Source: an uncultured Eubacteriales bacterium (lineage in GTDB: Bacteria; Bacillota; Clostridia; Oscillospirales; Acutalibacteraceae). Taken from it: a DNA stretch of 19,984 nucleotides. The stretch lies in contig ONSE01000011.1 of NCBI GenBank assembly GCA_900320415.1, positions 1 to 19,984 on the forward strand, in the 5' to 3' direction. How positions within the stretch are numbered: position 1 is the stretch's first letter; every line of letters begins with the position of its first letter. This document shows, in pieces, positions 14,495-19,984 of the stretch. The notes beneath the pieces are model-generated. The model was not told where the DNA came from. It did not search any database and saw only the letters and a program-made list of their open reading frames with translations. The position numbers were made by a program, and so were the translations under genes.

Positions 14495-15967
14495 TCACTC
14501 ATGCTGTTTTTCAGCCGTCTCCTTCCGAGCCGAATCAGGCGTCGCGCCCTTGTCTCCCTTCAGCTCATCGAGGCTCTCGGAATCGCGCATATGCGGGAAA
14601 AGAAACTCCATGCGTTCATCGTCAAAGGTCTCGTCGAGGAAGGCGGCAAAGCGTCCCGGGGCGGGCTCGCCGCTGACGCGCTGGTTCCAGCGGTAGACGG
14701 CACTGACGGTCATCACGGCGTTGACGACCATAAACGCCACCAAAAAAGAGAGGACAATGGAGCCTTGCTTTTTTGGTATCTTCTCGATCTGGCGCGATAC
14801 GAACGGATAAATGTAGCGCAGCCACACCAGCCCCAGAAAGCCCCAGAACAGAGAATAGAGAAGACAGGTTCTGCCCCCGATGTTGAGCGGCATATCGCTG
14901 TAATCCCACGAGACCGTTCCGAGAAAGGTCTCCTGCCCCCAGGAGCAGATATACTCAAAAAACGCGCCTATGGCTGCCGCGATGATAAATACCAGCGTGT
15001 CGCTCAGCTTGTAGAGCTTGTAGAGCGTCAGCGTCAGCAGACAGGCGCCTCCGCCGTAAACGGGAATAAACGGGCCGTAGACCACGCCGACGCGGCATTC
15101 AAAATGCCCCTCCACAATGAGGGCGTAAACCGTCTCGATACAGGTGCCGATGAAAGAACCTATCAAAAAGAGCGCGAACAGCTTCTCAAAGCAAAGACCG
15201 GACGCAAAGGGCCTCTCCTCCTCGTTTTCATACACGGCAGTGTATTCCTTCATATTGTCCGCCTTGATCTCCTCCAGCGTATTCGTCAGCTGCCTGACAT
15301 ATTCCCCGTGCTGCAGCTCGGGAAACGCCGAAGCCATGCGCTTGCGGAGAATCGAGTCGGTAAAAATCCTGTTGTAGTTCTGTTCCAGCTCTGTGATCTC
15401 CTCCTCGCTGACATCATCACCGAGGAGCCCCAGATTCTCCTTGAGCTTTTTCAGCCTGCTCTTGAGCCTGAAAATCGTGACAAACGAAAGCACATAATCC
15501 GCCAGGACCAGCACCAGCAGCGAAAGCGCGATGATCATGCTCACCAAAAACGGAATGTGGGAAACCACCATCTCAATGAGGGGGATCAGCAGCTTTACCG
15601 AGAAAGCGCCGCCCGCACCGAGCATCAGCGCAAAGGGAAACGTGAGATAGCTTCCGATATTGAATTTCATTCCCGAGTAATCCCACGGCTTGCAGCCGAG
15701 GATCTTTGTCCCGAGAAATCCTGCCGACACGGTGATCAGAGAGAGAAGCAGCCCCGAACCGACCACGACTATATACAAATCCTCTGAAAGGGAATGAAAC
15801 GCCAGGTAACAAACAAGTGCGCTGAACCCGTATGTAGGACAAAAGGGCAGCGTCAAGAAACCCTTGTTGTAGAATTTCTTTTCGCTGACCCAGTAATACA
15901 AACAGCTGAACAGCCACCCGAAGAAAGAAATGAGCAGAAAACACCAGAGTAAATTCAGCCAATCCAT
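14495..15967 (-). CDS. CmpB-family (PF06541-like) membrane protein, two diverged repeats
   Basis: Polytopic membrane protein of the family labelled 'putative ABC transporter permease' (formerly DUF1113); its function is not established, and no ABC ATPase lies nearby. The 490-residue product contains two copies of the domain. Copy one (about 8-135) has FFGWLFSCLYY, GFLTLPFCPTYGFSA and WDYSGMKFNIGS (95-106); copy two (about 262-390) has FIGTCIETVY, GVVYGPFIPVYGGGA, EYICSWGQE and WDYSDMPLNIGG (354-365). Copy one lacks the EYICSWGQE-like stretch. Between them is a membrane segment (about 140-165) and a charged, helical cytoplasmic linker (about 168-255); the tail after 430 is acidic and hydrophilic. 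The start ATG 15967 follows AAGGGTG by seven bases. It is the last gene of the operon, 12 bases after the SPFH gene. Confidence 0.8.
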   Translation of the reverse strand: MDWLNLLWCFLLISFFGWLFSCLYYWVSEKKFYNKGFLTLPFCPTYGFSALVCYLAFHSLSEDLYIVVVGSGLLLSLITVSAGFLGTKILGCKPWDYSGMKFNIGSYLTFPFALMLGAGGAFSVKLLIPLIEMVVSHIPFLVSMIIALSLLVLVLADYVLSFVTIFRLKSRLKKLKENLGLLGDDVSEEEITELEQNYNRIFTDSILRKRMASAFPELQHGEYVRQLTNTLEEIKADNMKEYTAVYENEEERPFASGLCFEKLFALFLIGSFIGTCIETVYALIVEGHFECRVGVVYGPFIPVYGGGACLLTLTLYKLYKLSDTLVFIIAAAIGAFFEYICSWGQETFLGTVSWDYSDMPLNIGGRTCLLYSLFWGFLGLVWLRYIYPFVSRQIEKIPKKQGSIVLSFLVAFMVVNAVMTVSAVYRWNQRVSGEPAPGRFAAFLDETFDDERMEFLFPHMRDSESLDELKGDKGATPDSARKETAEKQHE

Positions 15968-15979
15968 CTCCGCTCACCC

Positions 15980-16888
15980 TTAGTTTGTGTCGTCCTTCCA
16001 GATTTCCCTGACGGCGGTCACGTTCGCCGCGAGAGACTGGATATCAGAGGGGATGATGATTTTTGTTGCCTTGCCGTCAGAAGCCTTGATAAACGCCTCC
16101 AGCGACTTGAGCTGAATGATTCTATCTGTCGGAGCCGCCTCGTTGAGCATCCTGAGAGCGTCGGCATTCGCCTTCTGAACGGTGAGGATCGCTTCCGCCT
16201 CACCCTGCGCCTCACGGATTTTCTGCTCCTTGACAGCGTCCGCCTTGAGGATCGCGGACTCCTTGAGACCCTCAGCCACCAGAATCTGACTGCGCTTCTC
16301 ACCCTCCGCGTCAAGGATCCTCGCGCGTCGTTCACGCTCCGCCTTCATCTGCTTTTCCATCGCGTCCTGGATCTCGCGCGGCGGCAGAATGTTTTTCAGC
16401 TCCACACGGATCACGCGGATGCCCCACGCGTCGGTCGCCTCGTCGAGAATGATCCTGATTTTGTCGTTGATGGTATCGCGCGAGGTGAGCGTGCTGTCAA
16501 GCTCCAGATCGCCGATGATGTTTCTCAGCGTGGTAGCGGTGAGGTTCTCGATCGCGCTGAGAGGACGCTCTACGCCGTAGGTATAGAGCTTCGGGTCGGT
16601 GATTTCAAAATATACAACGGTGTCGATCTGCATGGTGACGTTATCTCTCGTGATAACGGGCTGGGGCGGGAAATCCACCACCTGCTCCTTGAGCGACACC
16701 TTTTTGGAAATCCTGTCGATAAACGGCACCTTGAGGTGCAGTCCCGTCTGCCATGTCGTCGAATAGGCGCCGAGGCGCTCGATGACATAGGCGTGTGCCT
16801 GCGGCACGATTTTGATATTGCGGACGATTAAAATCAAAATAATTAAAAATACTAACGCTACAACGATTAATGCAACTGCTCCGGACAT
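15980..16888 (-). CDS. SPFH/Band 7 (stomatin-like, QmcA type) membrane scaffold protein
   Basis: Membrane-anchored SPFH protein, a family that forms large ring or cage oligomers linked to membrane organisation and proteolysis control. The 302-residue product has one N-terminal membrane helix (about 4-24), the SPFH domain (about 28-190, with RLGAYSTTWQTGLHLKVPF, VDFPPQPVITRDNVTMQID and DAWGIRVIRVELKNILPP), then a long Ala/Glu-rich helix (about 190-245, with KAERERRARILDAEGEKRS) that would form the coiled coil. Length and motifs match the QmcA/paraslipin group. The start ATG 16888 has GGAG six bases before it, within the end of the NfeD-like gene three bases upstream. SPFH proteins are commonly paired with an NfeD partner, as here. 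Confidence 0.93.
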   Translation of the reverse strand: MSGAVALIVVALVFLIILILIVRNIKIVPQAHAYVIERLGAYSTTWQTGLHLKVPFIDRISKKVSLKEQVVDFPPQPVITRDNVTMQIDTVVYFEITDPKLYTYGVERPLSAIENLTATTLRNIIGDLELDSTLTSRDTINDKIRIILDEATDAWGIRVIRVELKNILPPREIQDAMEKQMKAERERRARILDAEGEKRSQILVAEGLKESAILKADAVKEQKIREAQGEAEAILTVQKANADALRMLNEAAPTDRIIQLKSLEAFIKASDGKATKIIIPSDIQSLAANVTAVREIWKDDTN

Positions 16889-16891
16889 TGT

Positions 16892-17329
16892 TTACTCCAT
16901 TTCCTCTACAATAAGTCTGACCCCTTCGATTTCAAGCACCTCAACCTTGGCGCCGACCTCGACGGGCGTGATTTCCGACTGGGCGCTCCAGGTTTCTCCG
17001 AGCACCTTGACCTGTCCTACCGAAAAAGGATCCTTGATCGCTTTCGTGACAACACCCTGCTGACCGATCAGACGGTCGGCGTTGGTCCCGACTCCCCCCT
17101 CACGCTTGCGGAAACGCTTGACCAGCGGTCGGGTGATGGCAAGCGAGGCAGCGGAAACCACCAGAAATACAACCAGCTGAACGAAAATAGACGGCGTAAA
17201 AATGGTGGAAATCGCCGCGGCTACCGCGCCGAGCACGAACCACAGGGACACAAGCTGTGTGGTAGACGCCTCGCAGACTGCCATGACAATCGCGAAGCCT
17301 ATCCAGATAAACGGCATATAAGGTTCCAT
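16892..17329 (-). CDS. NfeD-like short membrane protein with OB-fold
   Basis: Partner of SPFH proteins, the short form without a protease domain (as YbbK/QmcA pairs in E. coli). The 145-residue product has three membrane segments (about 6-25, 28-46, 50-68), a basic stretch RPLVKRFRKREGG (67-79) and a C-terminal OB-fold (about 82-145, with LIGQQGVVTKAI, GQVKVLGETWSA and GAKVEVLEIEGVRLIVEE). The start ATG 17329 follows a strong AAGGAGGAGG site. It is the first gene of the operon. Its role is probably to anchor or regulate the SPFH assembly. Confidence 0.9.
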   Translation of the reverse strand: MEPYMPFIWIGFAIVMAVCEASTTQLVSLWFVLGAVAAAISTIFTPSIFVQLVVFLVVSAASLAITRPLVKRFRKREGGVGTNADRLIGQQGVVTKAIKDPFSVGQVKVLGETWSAQSEITPVEVGAKVEVLEIEGVRLIVEEME

Positions 17330-17350
17330 ACTATCCTCCTCCTTGCCTAT

Positions 17351-17379
17351 AGTGTACCATATTGTTTACCAACAGTCAA
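17351..17379 (-). promoter_or_regulatory. Sigma-A promoter of the NfeD/SPFH/CmpB operon
   Basis: On the minus strand TTGACT (17374-17379), 17-base spacer, TACACT (17351-17356), start near 17344, directly ahead of the NfeD ribosome binding site. The stretch 17380-17499 between this and the next promoter shows no gene or convincing site. Confidence 0.75.
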
Positions 17380-17499
17380 TTATTATTATGGGAACCTCTA
17401 AAATTACCTTACCGCGCAAAAAGCCGGAATCTTCACGGCATAAGCTTCCGCACTTCTGCACAACATTGAGTAATGAGAGATTCCCCTTTGAATTTTTAT

Positions 17500-17528
17500 T
17501 TGCCGTTTGCTATATTATGTGATATAAT
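17500..17528 (+). promoter_or_regulatory. Sigma-A promoter of the DUF4364 gene
   Basis: TTGCCG (17500-17505), 17-base spacer, TATAAT (17523-17528), start near 17535. The leader of about 27 bases holds the AGGTG ribosome binding site (17552-17556). Confidence 0.75.
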
Positions 17529-17561
17529 AGAGGCAAATATAAAAAGAAATCAGGTGTGGTT

Positions 17562-18167
17562 ATGGCGTTGGATACCTTTGACGAGGGAATCGCCCTCGGC
17601 GGACTGCGCAGCAAGCGCGAAATCAAGGTGCTGATTTGCTACCTTTTTTTCAGCGTAAAGGATAAAATGAGCGAAAGTATTGTCACAGAGGCAATTGTGG
17701 CGCATGAGCTTGCCAATTTTTTTGAAGTGAAGGCGGCGTTCGGCGAGCTGAAAAACAGCGAAAACCTGGCAGAGGACGAGATCGTGGACGGTGAGGAGAC
17801 CTACCGTCTGACCGAAAACGGAAAAATGGTAGCGGAACAGCTGGGAAGCACCCTCGCGTATTCCGTCAAGGAAAAGGCTCTCAAGTGCGCTCTCTCGCTT
17901 CTGGCGGAGCGCAAAACACTGCGCGAAAACCTGGTGGAGATCCGGAAGTCCGAAAACGGCTGTCAGGTGACGTGCAGGATCCTGGGCGGCGACGCCGATC
18001 TTCTTTCCTTCACCCTCTTCGCCCCTGATATGGAGCAGGCTGAGCTGATAAAAAAGAGCTTTTTGAGCTATCCCTCCACGGTTTACAAAACCATGCTCGC
18101 GCTGATGACCAAAAACCGCGACAACGTGTACGCCGCGCTTGAGGCTCTGATGGAGGTTTCCCTCTAG
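17562..18167 (+). CDS. DUF4364 family protein, predicted winged-helix
   Basis: Clostridial protein of unknown function; the 201-residue product matches the DUF4364 pattern at its N terminus (EGIALGGLRSKREIKVLICY). The first 90 residues read as a winged helix: helices at about 18-33 and 39-50, a helix at 55-66, then the turn-strand DGEETYRLTENGKMVAEQL (77-95), which suggests nucleic acid binding. The C-terminal half is alpha/beta and without recognised motifs. The start is ATG 17562, five bases after AGGTG; GTG 17556 overlaps that site. The gene is monocistronic. Its stop overlaps the stop of bofA on the opposite strand (CTAG), and its likely terminator lies within bofA at 18324-18353, so its mRNA would be antisense to the bofA 3' half. 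Confidence 0.85.
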   Translation: MALDTFDEGIALGGLRSKREIKVLICYLFFSVKDKMSESIVTEAIVAHELANFFEVKAAFGELKNSENLAEDEIVDGEETYRLTENGKMVAEQLGSTLAYSVKEKALKCALSLLAERKTLRENLVEIRKSENGCQVTCRILGGDADLLSFTLFAPDMEQAELIKKSFLSYPSTVYKTMLALMTKNRDNVYAALEALMEVSL

Positions 18168-18424
18168 AAAAAAAGGTTAAGCGCCAGTATCAGCGTCACC
18201 CCCGGAACTCCCCCGACGGCGGCAGTCAGGACAGACAACAGGCTGACGGGTATGGATACGCCTGTCAGACCTGTGCTGAGATTGACGGCAAACAAAGTGC
18301 CTAGCCCTATTGCGATGCTGAGCAGCGCCCGTGAAAACGGGCGCTTATTTTTTGCGACAGCGTGAAGCAGCGCGAACACAAGAAAGGTTCCGAAAAACAC
18401 AAGCAGAATTCCCCACCAAGGCAT
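18164..18424 (-). CDS. bofA: BofA family, pro-sigma-K processing inhibitor
   Basis: In B. subtilis BofA sits in the outer forespore membrane, binds SpoIVFA and the SpoIVFB protease and keeps pro-sigma-K uncleaved until SpoIVB acts. The 86-residue product has the usual length (87 in B. subtilis), two hydrophobic segments (about 4-23 and 33-52) and the family C terminus SLLSVLTAAVGGVPGVTLIL (61-80). The start is ATG 18424, eight bases after CGGAG; longer frames to 18478 run through the secG terminator and are not credible. It is 80 bases downstream of secG on the same strand. A candidate sigma-E promoter overlaps the secG terminator. The ORF is too small to exclude other two-helix proteins, but the VPGV tail and spore context favour BofA. 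Confidence 0.85.
   Translation of the reverse strand: MPWWGILLVFFGTFLVFALLHAVAKNKRPFSRALLSIAIGLGTLFAVNLSTGLTGVSIPVSLLSVLTAAVGGVPGVTLILALNLFF
18324..18353 (+). terminator. Intrinsic terminator for the DUF4364 transcript, inside bofA
   Basis: AGCGCCCGT (18324-18332), GAAA tetraloop, ACGGGCGCT (18337-18345), then TATTTTTT (18346-18353): a perfect 9-bp GC-rich stem with a T tract on the plus strand only. It is the first good terminator after the DUF4364 stop, about 157 bases downstream. On the minus strand the same bases encode residues of bofA (KNKRPFSRAL). Confidence 0.75.
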
Positions 18425-18441
18425 ATCAACATCTCCGATAA

Positions 18442-18475
18442 CAAAAAAATAGACCGCCGGGTACCGACGGTCTAT
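18442..18475 (-). terminator. Intrinsic terminator of secG
   Basis: On the minus strand ATAGACCGTCGG (18464-18475), loop TAC, CCGGCGGTCTAT (18449-18460), then TTTTTTT (18442-18448). The 12-bp stem has one G-T pair. It ends only 18 bases before the bofA start, so bofA must be expressed by read-through or from a promoter overlapping this hairpin. Confidence 0.88.
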
Positions 18476-18502
18476 CATATGTCTTTGTCCAGAGATTTAT
18501 GC
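18474..18502 (-). promoter_or_regulatory. Candidate sigma-E promoter of bofA
   Basis: On the minus strand GCATAAA (18496-18502), 14-base spacer, CATATGAT (18474-18481). Against the B. subtilis sigma-E consensus (KMATATT, 14-15 bases, CATACANT) the boxes match 5 of 7 and 6 of 8. The predicted start near 18467 falls inside the 5' arm of the secG terminator, leaving the hairpin incomplete in the bofA transcript. Confidence 0.45.
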
Positions 18503-18504
18503 CA

Positions 18505-18759
18505 TCAACCGAGAAGGTTGAGATAGCTGAGCACATTGAGTGCAATTACAAAAATAACAAAAACCGCAGCAAACACCTTTGTCCAGCGGGAAAGAAAGGC
18601 GTCAATGGAGCGCGCCTTGTTCTTTGAGAAGTAAGAGTCGGCAGCGCCTGTTACTACGCCGAGACCCTGCTGGTTACCCTCCTGGAGAATGATGACTACA
18701 ATAATTGCGATTGATACAACTGCGAGCACAATGCCGAGTACAATACCCAAAGCGTTCAT
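18505..18759 (-). CDS. secG: Preprotein translocase subunit SecG
   Basis: Small integral membrane subunit that assists the SecYE channel. The 84-residue product has two membrane helices (about 4-26 and 56-80) joined by a polar loop; the SecG signature appears as ILQEGNQQGLG (24-34), followed by AADSYFSKNKARSIDAFLSR. The start is ATG 18759 with AAAGGA about eight bases upstream; the open frame continuing to 18801 lies in the leader. It has its own promoter and terminator, so it is probably monocistronic, with bofA beyond the terminator. Confidence 0.93.
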   Translation of the reverse strand: MNALGIVLGIVLAVVSIAIIVVIILQEGNQQGLGVVTGAADSYFSKNKARSIDAFLSRWTKVFAAVFVIFVIALNVLSYLNLLG

Positions 18760-18779
18760 AATTATCGTCCTTTCCTGTT

Positions 18780-18791
18780 GCGGAATTCCGC
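18780..18791. repeat. Perfect 12-bp palindrome in the secG leader
   Basis: GCGGAATTCCGC at 18780-18791, between the predicted transcription start (near 18809) and the ribosome binding site of secG. Too short in loop to be a stable hairpin; could be a dimeric protein site or chance. Confidence 0.3.
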
Positions 18792-18815
18792 CATACTGCA
18801 TGATTCAACTTATAT

Positions 18816-18844
18816 ATACTAACATAATTGCTTTCACTTTTCAA
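18816..18844 (-). promoter_or_regulatory. Sigma-A promoter of secG
   Basis: On the minus strand TTGAAA (18839-18844), 17-base spacer, TAGTAT (18816-18821), start near 18809. Confidence 0.65.
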
Positions 18845-18886
18845 GAGATTTTTGAAAATTTTTATTTTTTCTCCCGAAATCAACAA

Positions 18887-18913
18887 TCAGGCACGCCGAA
18901 ACGGCATACCTGA
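18887..18913 (-). terminator. Terminator hairpin after the DAHP synthase gene
   Basis: On the minus strand TCAGGTATGCCG (18902-18913), loop TTT, CGGCGTGCCTGA (18887-18898): a 12-bp stem with two G-T pairs. The following TTGTTGATTT is a poor T tract, so it may be leaky and let some transcripts reach secG. Confidence 0.65.
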
Positions 18914-18932
18914 TCTATCATTCTTTTTCTGT

Positions 18933-19949
18933 TTACTGCTGCTCCGCGAGAGCCGCCTTGAGGGCAAATACCTTTTTCGCCACCTTGTCAAACTGCGCGG
19001 GAGTGAGCGACTGCGCGCCGTCCGAGAGCGCGTGGGGCGGATCGTTGTGTACCTCGATAATCAGTCCGTCCGCGCCCGCGGCGACTGCCGCCATTGCCAG
19101 AGGCTCCACCAGCCAGCTCTTGCCCGAGGCGTGGCTGGGATCGACGATCACGGGAAGGTGAGAAAGCTTTTTGATGATCGGAATCGCGGAAACGTCGAGC
19201 GTATTGCGCGTAAAGTTCTCATAGGTGCGGATGCCGCGCTCACAGAGCATGACGTTATTATTGCCGCCCGCCATGATATACTCGGCGCTCATCAGCCATT
19301 CCTCAATCGTCGAGGAGAGGCCGCGCTTGAGCAGAATCGGCTTCCGGGTCTTGCCCAGCTCCTTGAGCAATTCAAAATTCTGCATATTTCTCGCGCCGAC
19401 CTGGATGATGTCCACATTCTCAAACATATCGATGTGGGATACGCGCATGATTTCGGTGACGATCGGAAGTCCCGTTTCCTTGCGCGCGGTCTTGAGCAGA
19501 TCAAGACCTTCCGCCTTCAGTCCCTGAAAAGCGTAAGGTGAGGTTCTCGGCTTGAACGCGCCGCCGCGCAGCAATGTCGCGCCCGACTGCTTCACGTCCT
19601 TCGCGATCTGCACGATCTGAGCCTCGCTCTCCACCGAACAGGGTCCTGCCATGATATGCAGGCTGCCGTCTCCGATGGAAACCGTATCGTTTATTTTTAT
19701 CACCGTATTCTCGGGATGGAATTTCCTGTTCGCCTTTTTGTATGGCTCCTGAACACGCTTGACGCTCTCAACAATGTCCTGCGCGTCGATAAACTCACTG
19801 TCAACCTGCGTGGTGTCGCCGATCAGTCCGAGAACGGTGGAATGAACACCGTCCCAGCGGTTGACACTGACGCCGTAGTTGGTTTTGAGCATTTCGGTAA
19901 AACCCGCGATTTGTTCGGGAGTCGCTGAGGTCTTTAGTACTATAATCAC
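18933..19949 (-). CDS. aroF: 3-deoxy-7-phosphoheptulonate (DAHP) synthase, type I-beta
   Basis: Condenses phosphoenolpyruvate and erythrose 4-phosphate to DAHP, the entry to aromatic amino acid synthesis. The 338-residue product has an N-terminal ferredoxin-like regulatory domain (about 1-70), as in Thermotoga maritima DAHP synthase, and a TIM-barrel: MAGPCSVESE with metal ligand Cys104, LLRGGAFKPRTSPYAFQG (127-144), QVGARNMQNFELLKELG, ILLKRGLSSTIEEW, CERGIRTYENFTRNTLD and VIVDPSHASGK. No chorismate mutase domain is fused. The N-terminal domain suggests feedback control by an aromatic product. The start is GTG 19949, six bases after AGGGTG; an upstream in-frame GTG at 19958 overlaps that site. 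The promoter or upstream gene lies beyond the window. Confidence 0.95.
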   Translation of the reverse strand: MIIVLKTSATPEQIAGFTEMLKTNYGVSVNRWDGVHSTVLGLIGDTTQVDSEFIDAQDIVESVKRVQEPYKKANRKFHPENTVIKINDTVSIGDGSLHIMAGPCSVESEAQIVQIAKDVKQSGATLLRGGAFKPRTSPYAFQGLKAEGLDLLKTARKETGLPIVTEIMRVSHIDMFENVDIIQVGARNMQNFELLKELGKTRKPILLKRGLSSTIEEWLMSAEYIMAGGNNNVMLCERGIRTYENFTRNTLDVSAIPIIKKLSHLPVIVDPSHASGKSWLVEPLAMAAVAAGADGLIIEVHNDPPHALSDGAQSLTPAQFDKVAKKVFALKAALAEQQ

Positions 19950-19984
19950 AATAATCACCCTGCTTTATTCTGTTAAATTGTTAA

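Noticed and set aside
17380..17499. Possible small gene or RNA between the NfeD and DUF4364 promoters
   Set aside because: No reading frame with a ribosome binding site and no stable hairpin or known RNA motif could be recognised.
1..19984. Mobile elements, CRISPR arrays, tRNAs, phage genes, toxin-antitoxin or defence genes
   Set aside because: None seen. All sizeable coding regions are accounted for by housekeeping, purine, membrane and sporulation genes, with short intergenic gaps.

Overview
The window looks like a chromosomal segment of an endospore-forming, low-oxygen member of the Firmicutes (class Clostridia, most likely an Oscillospiraceae/Ruminococcaceae-type organism). The grounds are spoIVB directly followed by spo0A, a bofA homologue, a DUF4364 gene, B. 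subtilis-like sigma-A promoters and Shine-Dalgarno sites, and a purine operon that uses a separate archaeal-type IMP cyclohydrolase (PurO). Everything is housekeeping or sporulation DNA. I see no mobile element, CRISPR array, phage gene or tRNA.

Layout. 1-424: RNase P RNA on the minus strand, its 3' end cut by the window edge, divergent from a malic enzyme gene (534-1706). 1718-5433: a minus-strand pair, a P-type cation ATPase followed by CCA tRNA nucleotidyltransferase, ending in a terminator shared with the malic enzyme gene. 5537-7467: spoIVB and spo0A on the plus strand. 7466-14421: a seven-gene minus-strand purine operon, purE-purF-purM-purN-purO-purH(formyltransferase domain only)-purD, with one clear promoter and a strong terminator. 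14459-17379: a minus-strand three-gene membrane operon encoding an NfeD-like protein, an SPFH/stomatin-like protein and a duplicated CmpB-family membrane protein. 17500-18167: a DUF4364 gene on the plus strand, convergent with bofA. 18164-18844: secG and bofA on the minus strand. 18887-19949: a type I-beta DAHP synthase (aroF-like), minus strand.

How the genes work together. The purine operon carries enzymes for PRPP to phosphoribosylamine (PurF), GAR (PurD), FGAR (PurN), AIR (PurM), N5-CAIR mutation (PurE), FAICAR (PurH formyltransferase) and IMP (PurO); purC, purB, purK and purL/Q/S must lie elsewhere. SpoIVB (forespore signalling protease), BofA (inhibitor of the pro-sigma-K protease) and Spo0A (master regulator) belong to one developmental programme, and in B. 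subtilis SpoIVB acts to relieve the BofA block. RNase P RNA and the CCA enzyme both serve tRNA maturation.

The most unusual points are: a Spo0A receiver with several altered signature residues; bofA, whose likely sigma-E promoter runs into the secG terminator and whose coding region contains, on the other strand, a well-formed terminator for the convergent DUF4364 gene; the split PurH/PurO arrangement; a P-type ATPase with PGGM instead of the usual PEGL in M4; and a CmpB-family protein made of two diverged repeats.
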